Of a stretch of DNA of 64,000 bases, positions 52,278 to 61,626 are shown piece by piece; position 1 is the stretch's first letter; every line of letters begins with the position of its first letter. The DNA is from Geothermobacter hydrogeniphilus (GTDB taxonomy: Bacteria > Desulfobacterota > Desulfuromonadia > Desulfuromonadales > Geothermobacteraceae), in NCBI RefSeq assembly GCF_002093115.1, contig NZ_NAAD01000003.1, positions 1 to 64,000 on the forward strand. The letters are read 5' to 3'. The position numbers and the translations under genes were made by a program. The notes beneath the pieces were generated by a model. It was not told the origin of the DNA, searched no databases, and saw only the letters and a list, made by a program, of their open reading frames with translations.

Positions 52278-53224
52278 GAGTTGTTCAGCAGCAGGTGGCA
52301 GAGCCTCGCCGCCACCTTCGCCGTGCGTCCGTCGATGTCGTACGTGGGGTTGTACTCGGCGATGTCGGCCAGGCGCAGTTTCTTTCCCGCCTGGCGGCGG
52401 ATCCGTTCCAGCAGGTGTTCGAGGATCTCCAGCGGCAGGCCGCGGGTTGCCGGAGCGCTGACGCCGGGGGCGACGGCGGCCGGCAGGAGATCAAGATCGA
52501 TGCTCAGGTAGAGGGCGTCGCAGTCGGCGATAAAATTGTGCAGCCTGTTCTCGACCGGGGCCAGGTTCCAGGGGACCAGCTCGCGGTCCTCAATGATGAC
52601 GGTCCTCAGTTCAGCGGCGCGGCGGAAGAGGGCGGCGCTGTTGGCCGGACGGCTGATGCCGAGGCAGAGGTAGTGGAAGCTGAATCCGGCCTCCTGTGTC
52701 GCGGCGGAGAGTTGGGCGAAGGGGGTGCCGGAACTGGCGCGGGGGTCGTTGCGCAGGTCGAAATGGGCGTCGCAGTTGATGACCCCGATGCGGCCGGTCT
52801 GCTTTTTCCTCTGCAGGTGGCGCAGCAGGCCGCAACCGCTGCCGCAGGCGATCTCATGGCCGCCGCCGAGCAGCAGGGGGAAATGACCGGCATCCAGCAG
52901 TGTCGCGACCATCCCGGCCTGCTCCTCCTGCAGCGCTTCGAGGTTGTCCCCGTCGATCATCAGGTTGCCGGCATCATAGAGAGGGCCGTCAAGATGCCAG
53001 GCCTGTCCGGCCAGGGCGCGGCGGATGGCATCGGGCCCGGCGGCGGCGCCGGGGCGGCCCTGGTTGCGGCGCACTCCTTCGTCACTGCAAACGCCGAGCA
53101 GCACCGTGCCGGGCGGCGTGTCCGGTCGGTAGGGATGGGTCCGCTGGTGCCAGCGCAGAGCGTCCGGCCCGTCGGCGGAGTCGAGACGCCCCTGCCAGAG
53201 GCTCATTTCAGCTGAACGGCGCAT
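52235..53224 (-). CDS. hutG: Formimidoylglutamase (arginase family)
   Basis: A protein of 329 residues. Manganese ligand motifs of the ureohydrolase fold: [18 protein letters not shown] and [18 protein letters not shown], the last in the form usual for HutG. It converts N-formimidoyl-glutamate to glutamate and formamide. The C-terminal tail after LCHLLLNN ([14 protein letters not shown]) is encoded by the arm of the CCAAG repeat. ATG 53224 with GGAGA upstream overlaps hutI by 17 bp; ATG 53206 is the alternative. Confidence 0.93.
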   Translation of the reverse strand: MRRSAEMSLWQGRLDSADGPDALRWHQRTHPYRPDTPPGTVLLGVCSDEGVRRNQGRPGAAAGPDAIRRALAGQAWHLDGPLYDAGNLMIDGDNLEALQEEQAGMVATLLDAGHFPLLLGGGHEIACGSGCGLLRHLQRKKQTGRIGVINCDAHFDLRNDPRASSGTPFAQLSAATQEAGFSFHYLCLGISRPANSAALFRRAAELRTVIIEDRELVPWNLAPVENRLHNFIADCDALYLSIDLDLLPAAVAPGVSAPATRGLPLEILEHLLERIRRQAGKKLRLADIAEYNPTYDIDGRTAKVAARLCHLLLNNSPPSHQEHQEKQKT

Positions 53225-54455
53225 GGTCGATTTCTCCGGCAAAGATGCGCTGTCGTGGTGCGAAGGTGCCGACCTCGGCGGCCAGTTGGTCCGGGTGGTC
53301 GATCTCCCAGAGCAGCATGTCGGCCCGGTAGCCGGGCGCAAGGATGCCGAGCTGATCGCCCAGCCCCAGGGCGCGGGCGGCATGCCGGGTGACCCCGGCC
53401 AGTGCTTCCTCGGGCGAGAGCCCGAACAGCACGCAGCCCATGTTCATCGCCAGCCGCAATGAGGCCAGCGGTGAACTGCCGGGGTTGAGATCGGTCGCCA
53501 GGGCGATGGAAACCTGTTGCTTGCGCAGTTCCGGTACTGGCGGCCGCCGGGTTTCACGCAGGAAGTAAAAGGCGCCCGGCAGCAGTGTGGCGACGGTACC
53601 GGATGACTTGAGAGCGGCAATCCCTTCATTGTCGAGGTGTTCGAGATGGTCGACCGACCAGGCGCCATGGCGCGCGCCCAGAGCCGCGGCCCCGCTGTTG
53701 CCGAGCTGTTCGGCGTGCAGCTTGAGGCCGAGGTCATGGCGCCGCGCGGACAGCAGCAGGCGTTCGGTCTGTTGCGGGTCGAAGGCGATGCTCTCGCAGA
53801 AGACGTCCATCGCGTCGGCCAGACCTTCTGCTGTCACCTTGGGCAGCAGCCGTTCGCAGATCAGTTCGACATAGTCATCGGCCCGCCCGATGAACTCCGG
53901 CGGGACGGCATGGGCGGCCAGCAGGGTGGTGCGGACGCGCACCGGGAATTCTTCGCCCAGGGCGCGGGCGGCCCGCAGAATTTTCAGCTCATCATCGCAG
54001 GTCAGCCCATAGCCCGACTTGATTTCGACCGTCGTCACTCCTTCGTTGAGCAGGGCCCGCAGACGGGGGCGTGCCCGGGTGATCAGTTCCCGTTCGCTGA
54101 GGGCGCGGGTGGCCCTGACGGTGGCGAGGATGCCGCCGCCGTCCCGGGCGATTTCGGCGTAGTCGGCGCCGGCGAGCCGTCGGGTGAATTCGTCGCTGCG
54201 CTGACCGCCCCAGATCAGGTGGGTGTGGCTGTCGATCAGCCCCGGTGTCAGCCAGGCGCCCCCGGCATCGATCGGTTGGCCCGGCAGGGCGCTCAGATCA
54301 AGCTCCGTCATGGGGGCCAGCGCCCGGATCCGTCCCCGGCAGATACCGATGACGCCCTGTTCAACGATACCGTAGGGGCCGGGGCGCTGCGGGTCCATGG
54401 TTGCCAGGTTGGCGTTGATCCAGATCTGTTCGCATTGCTGCCAGGGGGGGTGCAT
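53208..54455 (-). CDS. hutI: Imidazolonepropionase
   Basis: A protein of 415 residues of the metal-dependent amidohydrolase family. [18 protein letters not shown] near residue 73 (metal His pair), [18 protein letters not shown] and [10 protein letters not shown] near 320 are the HutI signatures. It hydrolyses imidazolonepropionate to N-formimidoyl-glutamate. First gene of the hut operon, divergent from hutC with a HutC-like palindrome in the spacer. Confidence 0.97.
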   Translation of the reverse strand: MHPPWQQCEQIWINANLATMDPQRPGPYGIVEQGVIGICRGRIRALAPMTELDLSALPGQPIDAGGAWLTPGLIDSHTHLIWGGQRSDEFTRRLAGADYAEIARDGGGILATVRATRALSERELITRARPRLRALLNEGVTTVEIKSGYGLTCDDELKILRAARALGEEFPVRVRTTLLAAHAVPPEFIGRADDYVELICERLLPKVTAEGLADAMDVFCESIAFDPQQTERLLLSARRHDLGLKLHAEQLGNSGAAALGARHGAWSVDHLEHLDNEGIAALKSSGTVATLLPGAFYFLRETRRPPVPELRKQQVSIALATDLNPGSSPLASLRLAMNMGCVLFGLSPEEALAGVTRHAARALGLGDQLGILAPGYRADMLLWEIDHPDQLAAEVGTFAPRQRIFAGEIDHAPFS

Positions 54456-54491
54456 CGGCTCTCCTTCGAGTATTCTTTGACTTGTCTCTTA

Positions 54492-54505
54492 ATTGTATAT
54501 ACAAT
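54492..54505. promoter_or_regulatory. HutC-like operator palindrome
   Basis: Perfect 14-bp palindrome ATTGTATATACAAT in the 94-bp hutI-hutC spacer. It matches the TTGTATATACAA core known for HutC-family operators in other proteobacteria. Urocanate-responsive control of hut and of hutC itself is inferred. Confidence 0.75.
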
Positions 54506-54549
54506 GCTAGACAAATGGCAAGAACGTTTTGTTTATTTTCGAGGTATCG

Positions 54550-55269
54550 ATGAAGGGTCCGGGTGTTCAGCCGCGCTATCGGGCGGTCAAGGAATATATC
54601 AGCGACAAGATCCGCAGCGGAGACTATCCCGCAGGGGCGCGGATTCCGACCGAGCAGCAGCTGACCGAAATGTTCGCTGTCAGTCGCATGACCGTCAATC
54701 GTGCCCTGCGGGAACTGGTTGCCGAGGGCCTGCTGCTGCGGCGCCAGGGGGTCGGCACCTTTGTCAGCAGCGTCCGGGCCGAGTCCCCGTTGCTGGAGAT
54801 TCGCAACATCGCCGACGAGATTCGTGACCGGCATCACGTCTACAGCAACCGCCTGGAATGTCTGGAGGTGGCCCGGGCGGATGAACGGATTGCCGCCCGG
54901 CTGGGGGTTGCCGTCGGCGCGGAGATCTGGCATTCGCTGCTGGTTCACCTCGAGAACGGGGTCCCGGTGCAGTTGGAAGACCGTTATGTGCGCCGGGACA
55001 TCGTGGCCGATTACGGCGCGCAGGATTTTTCCCGGCAGACGCCGAACCAGTATCTCAGTACCTTGTTTCCCCTCTCGGAGCTGGAGCATATCGTCGAGGC
55101 GATCCTGCCGGAAGAACGGGTCCGGCGGCTGCTGGATATGGATTGTCACGATCCCTGCCTGCTGGTGACCCGCCGGACCTGGTCGGGGCAGCAGCTGGTC
55201 AGCTGTGCCTGTCTCTACCATCCCGGCAGTCGTTACCGCCTCTGTTCACGCATCGGCACGACCGATTGA
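54550..55269 (+). CDS. hutC: Histidine utilisation repressor, GntR/HutC family
   Basis: A protein of 239 residues. N-terminal GntR winged helix (YRAVKEYISDKIRSGDYPAGARIPTEQQLTEMFAVSRMTVNRAL, about residues 8-52) and C-terminal UTRA ligand domain (NPxxYLSTLFPLSELEHIVEA...RRTWSGQQLVSCACLYHPGSRYRL) that senses urocanate in HutC. Start at ATG 54550 with GAGG upstream. It diverges from hutI. Confidence 0.94.
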   Translation: MKGPGVQPRYRAVKEYISDKIRSGDYPAGARIPTEQQLTEMFAVSRMTVNRALRELVAEGLLLRRQGVGTFVSSVRAESPLLEIRNIADEIRDRHHVYSNRLECLEVARADERIAARLGVAVGAEIWHSLLVHLENGVPVQLEDRYVRRDIVADYGAQDFSRQTPNQYLSTLFPLSELEHIVEAILPEERVRRLLDMDCHDPCLLVTRRTWSGQQLVSCACLYHPGSRYRLCSRIGTTD

Positions 55270-55296
55270 CCTGTCACCGGGCCGAGGGTATGCTCG

Positions 55297-55529
55297 CGCA
55301 GAGACGCGGAGACACACCTGAATCAGTGAGCTTGCCACCGGCGAATAGCGCAAGCCATTGACCTGCCTGCGCTTCCCAAAAATCACCGGCGAACCTATGG
55401 GTGCGCCTTAGATTTTTGAAAATCGCATCCAGGCCAAGCACTTACACTCTTCATCCGGCACAAACCCACTGATTCAGGTACAGAGAAAGCGCCAGAGGTT
55501 TAGACTACTTTTTTGCGCTCTCTGCGTCA
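55297..55529. repeat. Nested repeats: hairpin arms interrupted by MITE-like copy E
   Basis: Left flank CGCAGAGACGCGGAGAC and right flank GCGCTCTCTGCGTCAG are complementary in the manner of the outer arms of the other hairpin repeats, and the MITE-like element (55317-55478) sits between them. The 291-bp hutC-sfsA spacer holds nothing else. Confidence 0.55.
55317..55478 (+). repeat. MITE-like repeat, copy E
   Basis: A 162-bp element, CCTGAATCAGTGAG...CACTGATTCAGG. Core CACCGGCGAACCTATGGGTGCGCCTTAGATTTTTGAAAA; same orientation as copies B, C and F. Confidence 0.87.
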
Positions 55530-55560
55530 GACATTGAATGCTTTTTCACCAAGGATTCCC

Positions 55561-56253
55561 ATGCGCCTGCCTTCCCCCCTGCTGTCCGGTAAACTGGTCC
55601 GGCGCTACAAGCGTTTCTTTGCCGATATCGAGCTGGATGACGGCACCCTGGTCACTGCCCATACCCCCAATACCGGATCGATGCTGCAGTGTGCGGTTCC
55701 CGGTTTCCCGGTCCTGCTCTCGGCCAACGACAACCCGAAACGCAAGCTGAAATACACCCTCGAACTGATCCGCGTGAACGGTTGCTGGGTCGATACCCAC
55801 ACTCAGCGCACCAACCGGGTGGTTGAGGAGGGGCTGCGCGGCGGGGCGATTGTCGAACTGGCCGGCGGCGAGGTGCGGCCGGAATATTGTTTCGGCGACA
55901 GTCGACTCGATTTCCTGGTCGAGCGCGGCACGGAGCGCGCCCTGGTCGAGGTGAAGAACGTCACCCTCACCGACGGCGGCAGCACGGCGCTGTTTCCCGA
56001 TGCCGTCACCCTTCGCGGGCAGAAGCACCTGCGGGAACTGGCCGAGGCGCTGGAGCAGGGTTACCGGGCGGTCATCTTCTTTCTCGTCCAGCGCGGGGAG
56101 GCCGAGACGTTTGCCCCGGCCGACGAGATCGATCCGGAGTATGGACGCCTGCTGCGGGACGTGGCCGGCAAGGGGGTGGAGGTCCTGGCTTACCGGACCT
56201 GCGTCAGCGAAACGGAAAACCGCATCGGGGTGCGGTTGCCGGTGAGGTTGTGA
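55561..56253 (+). CDS. sfsA: DNA/RNA nuclease SfsA family protein
   Basis: A protein of 230 residues, usual length. Family motifs: RRYKRFFADIEL, HTPNTGSM near 42, SRLDFLV and VEVKNVTLTDGG, then FPDAVTLRGQKHLREL. The E-V-K pattern is of the PD-(D/E)XK nuclease fold. In E. coli SfsA was linked to sugar-fermentation gene stimulation; the cellular role is uncertain. ATG 55561 with CCAAGGA upstream. Confidence 0.94.
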   Translation: MRLPSPLLSGKLVRRYKRFFADIELDDGTLVTAHTPNTGSMLQCAVPGFPVLLSANDNPKRKLKYTLELIRVNGCWVDTHTQRTNRVVEEGLRGGAIVELAGGEVRPEYCFGDSRLDFLVERGTERALVEVKNVTLTDGGSTALFPDAVTLRGQKHLRELAEALEQGYRAVIFFLVQRGEAETFAPADEIDPEYGRLLRDVAGKGVEVLAYRTCVSETENRIGVRLPVRL

Positions 56254-56262
56254 AACCTGTTT

Positions 56263-56416
56263 GCCGCCAAGAAAAGCCTTTTTAACGGAGAGACGCTGAG
56301 AAGGAGAGTGCGCAGAGTCAATTCAAAGTCGGGTTTGAGGTGTTCAAAAACATAATGATTTCTCTCTGCCTCTCCTTCTCTCGGTCTCAGCGTTGAAATT
56401 CTTGACGTTCTTGGTG
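56263..56416. repeat. Hairpin repeat between sfsA and tmcAL
   Basis: GCCGCCAAGAA...TTCTTGGTG outer arms and an inner pair AACGGAGAGACGCTGAGAAGGAGAG / CTCTCCTTCTCTCGGTCTCAGCGTT. Same architecture as the copy at 35419. Confidence 0.75.
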
Positions 56417-56435
56417 TCAGAAAACAGAGATTAAA

Positions 56436-57680
56436 ATGAAAACTGTCGGCCTGATAACCGAATACAATCCCTTCCACAACGGCCACCTGCACCATCTGCG
56501 GGAGAGCAGGAGGCTCGCCGGTGCCGAGGTGGCGGTGGCGGTGATGAGCGGGCATTTTCTGCAGCGCGGGGAACCGGCGCTGGTGGACAAGTGGCGGCGG
56601 ACGCGGATGGCGCTGGCGGCCGGGGTGGATGTGGTGGTGGAGTTGCCCTTCGCCTGGGCCTGCAACAGCGCCCCGGTGTTTGCCGCGGGGGCGGTGCGCT
56701 GCCTCGACGCGCTGGGTGGGGTTGACGCGCTCTGTTTCGGCAGTGAGGGTGGCTCTCTTGCCCCGCTGCGGAAGGCTGCCGAACTGCTGTCGCGCAAGCG
56801 CGAGTCTATTGAGAAAGAAACCCGGCGACGGCTGCGGCAGGGGGTGACGTATCCGGCGGCGCGGGCGCAGGTGGTCGCGGAGCTGGCGGATGAGGAGACC
56901 GCGAACCTGCTGGCCGGCCCCAACAATATCCTTGGAATCGCGTATCTCAAGGCGTTGGCGCAGTTCGACAGCCCGATCCGGCCCCTGACGCTGAAGCGGG
57001 TCGGGACCGGCTATCACGACCTGCAGGCGAGCGGGCGCATCGCCAGCGCCACCGGTATCCGCGCCATGCTGGCAAAAGGTGAGGGGGTTGCGGACTACCT
57101 GCCGCATGAAAGCGCGACTGTCCTGACCGATGCGCGGCTGGAGGGGTTATGTGTCGATCCCGAACAACTCTACCGGCAGTTGGCGACTGTCATCCTGCGC
57201 AACCCGGCAAGGCTCACGGAGATCTACCAGGTCGACCATGGTCTGGAAAAGAGGCTGGTGGAGGCTGCCCGCAGCTGCGGCGAGATCAGCGCTCTGGTTT
57301 CGGCGGTCAAATCACGCCAGTTGACCCGCACCCGCATTCAGCGCGTGCTCTGTTATGTGCTGCTGGACGTGGAGAGGGCGCTGATGAAGAGAACGCTGGC
57401 GAGCGGTCCGCTCTACCTGCACCTGCTCGGCTGCAGCGAACGGGGTCGGTCCTGGCTGGCATATACGCGCAAGCGCCGCAGCCTGCCGCTGGTGCAGAAT
57501 TTCAGTCGCGTCCATGCCACCCTGAAACGCCTCTACGGAGCGGATGCCGGTCGTTACGAGGAAGCGCGAGGGCAGCTGGCGATGGAGGAACGCGCCACCC
57601 AACTCTACGCGCTGCTGCTGAAGCGGCGTCCGGTCGGCAGCCTGCAGCGCGACTACCTGCATGACGCCGTAACGGTCTGA
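56436..57680 (+). CDS. tmcAL: tRNA(Met) cytidine acetate ligase, TmcAL family
   Basis: A protein of 414 residues. The nucleotidyltransferase start EYNPFHNGHLHHL (HxGH motif, residues 9-21) and MSGHFLQRGEPALVDKWRR are diagnostic of the YlbM/TmcAL family. It activates acetate with ATP and acetylates the wobble cytidine of elongator tRNA-Met. Preceded by a hairpin repeat; otherwise a single-gene unit. Confidence 0.92.
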   Translation: MKTVGLITEYNPFHNGHLHHLRESRRLAGAEVAVAVMSGHFLQRGEPALVDKWRRTRMALAAGVDVVVELPFAWACNSAPVFAAGAVRCLDALGGVDALCFGSEGGSLAPLRKAAELLSRKRESIEKETRRRLRQGVTYPAARAQVVAELADEETANLLAGPNNILGIAYLKALAQFDSPIRPLTLKRVGTGYHDLQASGRIASATGIRAMLAKGEGVADYLPHESATVLTDARLEGLCVDPEQLYRQLATVILRNPARLTEIYQVDHGLEKRLVEAARSCGEISALVSAVKSRQLTRTRIQRVLCYVLLDVERALMKRTLASGPLYLHLLGCSERGRSWLAYTRKRRSLPLVQNFSRVHATLKRLYGADAGRYEEARGQLAMEERATQLYALLLKRRPVGSLQRDYLHDAVTV

Positions 57681-57686
57681 GCCGGC

Positions 57687-58322
57687 TCAGTCGGTGATCA
57701 GGTTGGGCAGTTCATCAGTATCGTCGGCGCGCGGCGGGAAACTTTCAGCCAGCAGCTCGCCGCACTCGGAGATTGCCGCGCAGAGAGCATCGCAGAGCCG
57801 TTGTTGCTTGATGCCCTGAACGATGTCGGCAACGATGGTGTCCCATTTCTGCTGGGGAACCTTTTCGCTGATGCCGCGGTCGGCGAGGATGCGGACGCGG
57901 CGTTCAAAGAGGGAGATCAGGATCAGGATGCCGGTCCGGTCGCGGGTCTCGTGCAGACCATGTTCGAGGAAGGAGACCAGTGCCTTCTCCTCCACTTCGG
58001 CCTCGATTTCGGCCGGGTGGATCAGGCGTCGCTTGAGTCCGGGTGTGAAGCGGATCAGGAAGAAGAAAAGAGCGAACAGGACCGCGTAGATCGGCAGGAA
58101 GAACCAGATCGATTCGTCCCCGAAGGCCCAGCTCAGGGTCAGCCCGCCTGCCAGGGCGGCACATCCGGCTCCGACCAGTTCGGCCCGCGGGTAGTCGTAG
58201 CTGTGGTCGACGATCAGCGGCACCAGCTCGCCGCTGGTGCGTAATTCGGCTTCCGCTACCGCCTGTTCGATGCGTTGTTTCTCTTCCGCGGTGAGGATGG
58301 TTTTGGTTGTCGGTTCGGGCAT
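57687..58322 (-). CDS. TPM-domain membrane protein
   Basis: A protein of 211 residues. N-terminal TPM-type segment split around two membrane helices (about 60-105), then the rest of the domain (GILILISLFERRVRILADRGISEKVPQQKWDTIVADIVQGIKQ) matching the TPM fold. Often found next to LemA and a second TPM protein, as here. Function uncertain; membrane homeostasis is suspected. ATG 58322; the longer frame from 58418 starts in a repeat. Confidence 0.85.
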   Translation of the reverse strand: MPEPTTKTILTAEEKQRIEQAVAEAELRTSGELVPLIVDHSYDYPRAELVGAGCAALAGGLTLSWAFGDESIWFFLPIYAVLFALFFFLIRFTPGLKRRLIHPAEIEAEVEEKALVSFLEHGLHETRDRTGILILISLFERRVRILADRGISEKVPQQKWDTIVADIVQGIKQQRLCDALCAAISECGELLAESFPPRADDTDELPNLITD

Positions 58323-58352
58323 GGTTTGTCCTTGCTCATTCGAATTGATTTG

Positions 58353-58516
58353 GGGCGCCAAGGAAACCTTTTTTAACAGAGAGGCGCAGAGGTGGAAGAG
58401 CGCGCTTGATAAGCTCAAAATTTGATTGAAATTTCACCGGCCCAGAGTTTCCTCTCCCTCTCAGCCCCTCTCCGACTCTGCGTTGAGAGCCTTTTCTTCC
58501 CTTGGTGCTTTTGGCG
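58353..58516. repeat. Hairpin repeat between the two TPM-domain genes
   Basis: Outer arms GGGCGCCAAGGAAACC and CCCTTGGTGCTTTTGGCG; inner pair AACAGAGAGGCGCAGAGG / CCCCTCTCCGACTCTGCGTT. No gene. Same family as the copies at 35419, 50331, 52202 and 56263. Confidence 0.75.
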
Positions 58517-58544
58517 TTTTGAGTGAACAGGGTGCGCAGGTGGT

Positions 58545-59270
58545 CTACCAGCCGCCCGACGATCCACCGCCGCCGAAGCCGCCACCACCGAAGCCGCCGA
58601 AGCCCCCGCCGCCTCCGCCGAAGCCCCCGCCAAGCCCCCCGCCGCCGATCCAGAAGCCGCCGCGGCGGTAGTGGCGGCCGCGGAAACGCCGTCCCCCGCC
58701 GAGCAGCAACATGCCGGGACCGAAGAAGAGCAGCAACGGCAGCAGTCCCCAGGGGCTGCGCTTTTTCTTGCGCTTGGATTGTCCATCGGCCCGGTATTCG
58801 CCGCGGACCGCCTGCACCATGCCGTTGATGCCGGCGATGATGCCGCCGTCGAAATCCCCGAGGCGGAAATGGGGAACAATTTCATTGTCGATGATGCGTC
58901 CGGCCAGCAGGTCGGTGAGTCGGCCTTCGAGGCCATAGCCGACCTCGATGCGGACCTTGCGTTCTTCCTTGGCGACCAGCAGCAGGGCGCCGTTATCCTT
59001 GCCCTTCTGTCCCAATCCCCATTTTTCGGCGACCTTGAGAGCATACTCTTCCAGCGATTCCCCCTTCAGTGTGGGGATGGTCAGCAGCGAAATCTGCGTC
59101 GAATCGCTCTGCTCGAACTGGCGCAGGAACTGTTCAAGCCTGGTGCGGGTTTCAGGCGCCAGCAGTCCGGCCCGGTCATTGACGAAGCCGGTCGCGGTCG
59201 GTACTTCAAGGGCGAGGGCCGGAGCAGTCAGCAGCAACCCGGTAATAAGAAGAAGCAGCAGGCGGCGCAT
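58545..59270 (-). CDS. Secreted TPM-domain protein with glycine-rich tail
   Basis: A protein of 241 residues. Signal peptide (TAPALAL), TPM domain about 25-150 (FVNDRAGLLAP, QISLLTIPTLKGESLEEYALKVAEKWGLGQ, NGALLLVAKEERKVRIEVGYGLEG), a Lys/Arg stretch, one membrane helix (WGLLPLLLFFGPGMLLLG) and a Gly-rich tail ending GGGGSSGGW. This is the YgcG/TPM architecture usually co-encoded with LemA. ATG 59270 preferred over an upstream TTG because it follows the lemA stop closely. Confidence 0.88.
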   Translation of the reverse strand: MRRLLLLLITGLLLTAPALALEVPTATGFVNDRAGLLAPETRTRLEQFLRQFEQSDSTQISLLTIPTLKGESLEEYALKVAEKWGLGQKGKDNGALLLVAKEERKVRIEVGYGLEGRLTDLLAGRIIDNEIVPHFRLGDFDGGIIAGINGMVQAVRGEYRADGQSKRKKKRSPWGLLPLLLFFGPGMLLLGGGRRFRGRHYRRGGFWIGGGGLGGGFGGGGGGFGGFGGGGFGGGGSSGGW

Positions 59271-59275
59271 GGTTC

Positions 59276-59863
59276 TCAAAATTTCACCTTAGGAGCCTGC
59301 TCGGCGCCCGCCGTGGCCTTGAAGGGTTCCTTGCGCTCAAGATGCAGCAGCATACTGTTGGTCAGGTTGTTGGGAAAGGTGCGGATCGACGTGTTGAAGA
59401 TCTGGACCGCCTTGTTGTAACGCTGGCGGGCGACGTTGATGCGGTTTTCCGTTCCTTCCAGTTGGTGCTGCAGATCGCGGAAGTTCTGGTTGGCCTTCAG
59501 GTCCGGATAACGCTCGGCAACCACCAGCAGCCGGGAGAGAGCGCTGGAGAGCTGCCCCTGGGCCTGCTGGAATTTCTGCAACGACGCGGCGTTGCCGAGA
59601 TCCTTGGTTGAAATGGTGGTTTTACCGACGCTGGCGCGGGCTTCGGTTACCGCCTGCAGGGTTTCTTTCTCGTGGGCGGCGTAGGCCTTGACCGTCTCCA
59701 CCAGATTGGGGATCAGGTCGGCGCGGCGTTGATAGGTCGCCTCGACATCGGCCCAGGCGGCGAAAACCGCTTCCTCGTTTTTCTGAATCTGGTTGTAGCC
59801 GCAGCTGGTCAGCAGTGGAACGGTCAGCAGCAGGACGGTAAACAGGCGCAGGGCGCGGGTCAT
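59276..59863 (-). CDS. lemA: LemA-family lipoprotein
   Basis: A protein of 195 residues with lipobox LTSCG. Family motifs: NQIQKNEEAVFAAWADVEATYQRRADLIPNLVETVKAYAAHEKETL and YPDLKANQNFRDLQHQLEGTENRINVARQRYNKAVQIFN. It is a helical envelope protein of uncertain function that works with TPM proteins. First gene of the lemA-TPM-TPM unit. Confidence 0.95.
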   Translation of the reverse strand: MTRALRLFTVLLLTVPLLTSCGYNQIQKNEEAVFAAWADVEATYQRRADLIPNLVETVKAYAAHEKETLQAVTEARASVGKTTISTKDLGNAASLQKFQQAQGQLSSALSRLLVVAERYPDLKANQNFRDLQHQLEGTENRINVARQRYNKAVQIFNTSIRTFPNNLTNSMLLHLERKEPFKATAGAEQAPKVKF

Positions 59864-59950
59864 GATCGGCTCCTTGTGACAGGTGGAATGGTTGTTCTGT
59901 CAATATAGGGAGCCGGAGTCTCCTTGTAAAGGGGACATGGCGATATTAAT

Positions 59951-60112
59951 CCTGAAACAGTGAGGCCCGTGTCGGCGGACAGCACAAGTCATTGCTCTGC
60001 CCGAGTTGCCCAATAATCACCAGCGAACCTGCGGGTGCGCTGCAGATTTTTGTAAATCACATTCAGACCAGGTACTTGCACTCTCCATCCAACAGGAACT
60101 CACTGATTCAGG
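59951..60112 (+). repeat. MITE-like repeat, copy F
   Basis: A 162-bp element, CCTGAAACAGTGAG...CACTGATTCAGG, of the CTGCGGG subtype like copy C. Its right end abuts the TAA stop of the histidine kinase gene (60113-60115), so it lies between convergently placed 3' and 5' ends without disrupting a gene. Confidence 0.87.
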
Positions 60113-61360
60113 TTAATGGGTGGTTGCATGCAGCGGTTGCTGGTGCCGGCTGCTGAGCTCCGGTGCCCGGTAGGACAGCATCTCGTCTCTGGCGGCCGGC
60201 AGGCTGAAACGGACCTCGGTTCCTTCTCCGGGACGGCTCTGCAGATTGATGGTACCGCCGTGAGCCTGGACGATGGCCCGGCAGATGGTCAAACCGAGTC
60301 CAAGCCCCTCGACATCTCCGGCAATGCCGGCGCTGCGGAAATGACGATCGAAGGCGCGAAGCTCATCGTCACTGTTCATGCCGTGTCCCTGGTCGCAGAC
60401 GCTGACCTGGACCATCTCCTGCCAGATGCCGGCCTGCAGCCGGACTGAGGTTCCTGAAGGGGCGTACTTGACGGCGTTGGAGAGCAGGTTGTGCAGCACC
60501 TGTTCGACTCTTTGCCGGTCATAATGCGTCGGCAGTCGTTCACTCGCGAGTTCCAGTTCGAAGTTGTAGTCCGGGTGTTCCCAGCGGAACTGGTCGCAGA
60601 CCTTCTGCAGCAGAGGCCGCAAGTCCGCGTCTTCCCGCTGCAGCTGGAAACCATGTCCCTCTTCCAGGCGGGCCATGGTCTGCAGGTCTTCGATGATGCG
60701 CTGCAGCAGTTTTCCTTTCTGCAGGATGTGGTGCAGAAACTGCTGCCGTTGTTCAAGTTTGATCCGGGTGCTGTCGAGCATCAGTTCAGTGAACCCAATG
60801 ATCGATGTCAGCGGGTTGCGTAATTCGTGACCGATGGAGAGCAGAGCGGTGGAACGTTTCTGTTGCAGGCCCCTTTCACCACTGGCATCGGCCAGGACCA
60901 GGGTTGCCCCGATCAGTACTCCGGAACTGTTGCGTATCTGCTCCGCCCAGACCCGCAGGTCGTGTCGGGAATCACCGGTTTTCCAGCTCAACAGGGTCTC
61001 CCGGTCACCGGCATCGCGGGCCAGCAACTGCTGCAGGGGACGGGTCAGGGGATGATGTCGCAATGCGTCGGCCAGCGGTTGGTGAAGCATGGAGCGGGCG
61101 TCGAGTCCAAGCAGTTTCGCGGCCCGGCCGGTGCAGAGGGCAACCTGTCCCCGCCCGTCGATACCGATGATGCCGACCGGCAGTGATTCCAGCATCAGGC
61201 CCAGCTGGCAACGCCAACCGCGTGCCGTGGCCAGTTCGTTTTCCAGTCGGCGATACCGTCTGCGCAACTGCTCGTGATCGCGGCGCAGTTCGGCCAGCTC
61301 ATCCTGGAGTTGTGTCAATTCAGTGACTTCGATTTCTTTGGCGGTTGTCTCCATTGACAT
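60113..61360 (-). CDS. Cytosolic PAS-domain sensor histidine kinase
   Basis: A protein of 415 residues with no membrane segment. N-terminal coiled coil (about 10-50), PAS domain (about 50-165: LESLPVGIIGIDGRGQVALCTGRAAKLLG), HisKA with phospho-acceptor His in SIGHELRNPLTSIIGFTELM (near 182), and HATPase_c with N-box NLLSNAVKYA, DQGHGM and GLGLGL. Orphan: no response regulator gene is adjacent. ATG 61360 follows GAGGG; two other in-frame starts lie within 6 bp. Confidence 0.92.
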   Translation of the reverse strand: MSMETTAKEIEVTELTQLQDELAELRRDHEQLRRRYRRLENELATARGWRCQLGLMLESLPVGIIGIDGRGQVALCTGRAAKLLGLDARSMLHQPLADALRHHPLTRPLQQLLARDAGDRETLLSWKTGDSRHDLRVWAEQIRNSSGVLIGATLVLADASGERGLQQKRSTALLSIGHELRNPLTSIIGFTELMLDSTRIKLEQRQQFLHHILQKGKLLQRIIEDLQTMARLEEGHGFQLQREDADLRPLLQKVCDQFRWEHPDYNFELELASERLPTHYDRQRVEQVLHNLLSNAVKYAPSGTSVRLQAGIWQEMVQVSVCDQGHGMNSDDELRAFDRHFRSAGIAGDVEGLGLGLTICRAIVQAHGGTINLQSRPGEGTEVRFSLPAARDEMLSYRAPELSSRHQQPLHATTH

Positions 61361-61626
61361 CGGCAACCCTCGCTTTCCGGATTGAAAAACATCTTTTAAT
61401 TCGACAGATTACCCTGTTCAGACGGGTGGATCGTGTTGCCCCCCCCCTCAGGCGGGAAATCGACTCCGGATGAAGTGAAATCGCAAGGGGAGTGCCAAGG
61501 TTTTCATGAATGCCGGGAGCAGGAGGGCAAGATACTGAAAAACAAAAGAAAGTTTTGTCGTGCGCGGAATCGGTTCCGGGGATGGGGAGGGGTGGTTCGC
61601 CTGTCAGAGTCAAAATGCCGACGGTT

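Noticed and set aside
58426-58671. Proline-rich (PPPKPP) plus-strand frame.
   Set aside because: It is the complement of the glycine-rich tail of the TPM protein and has no ribosome site.
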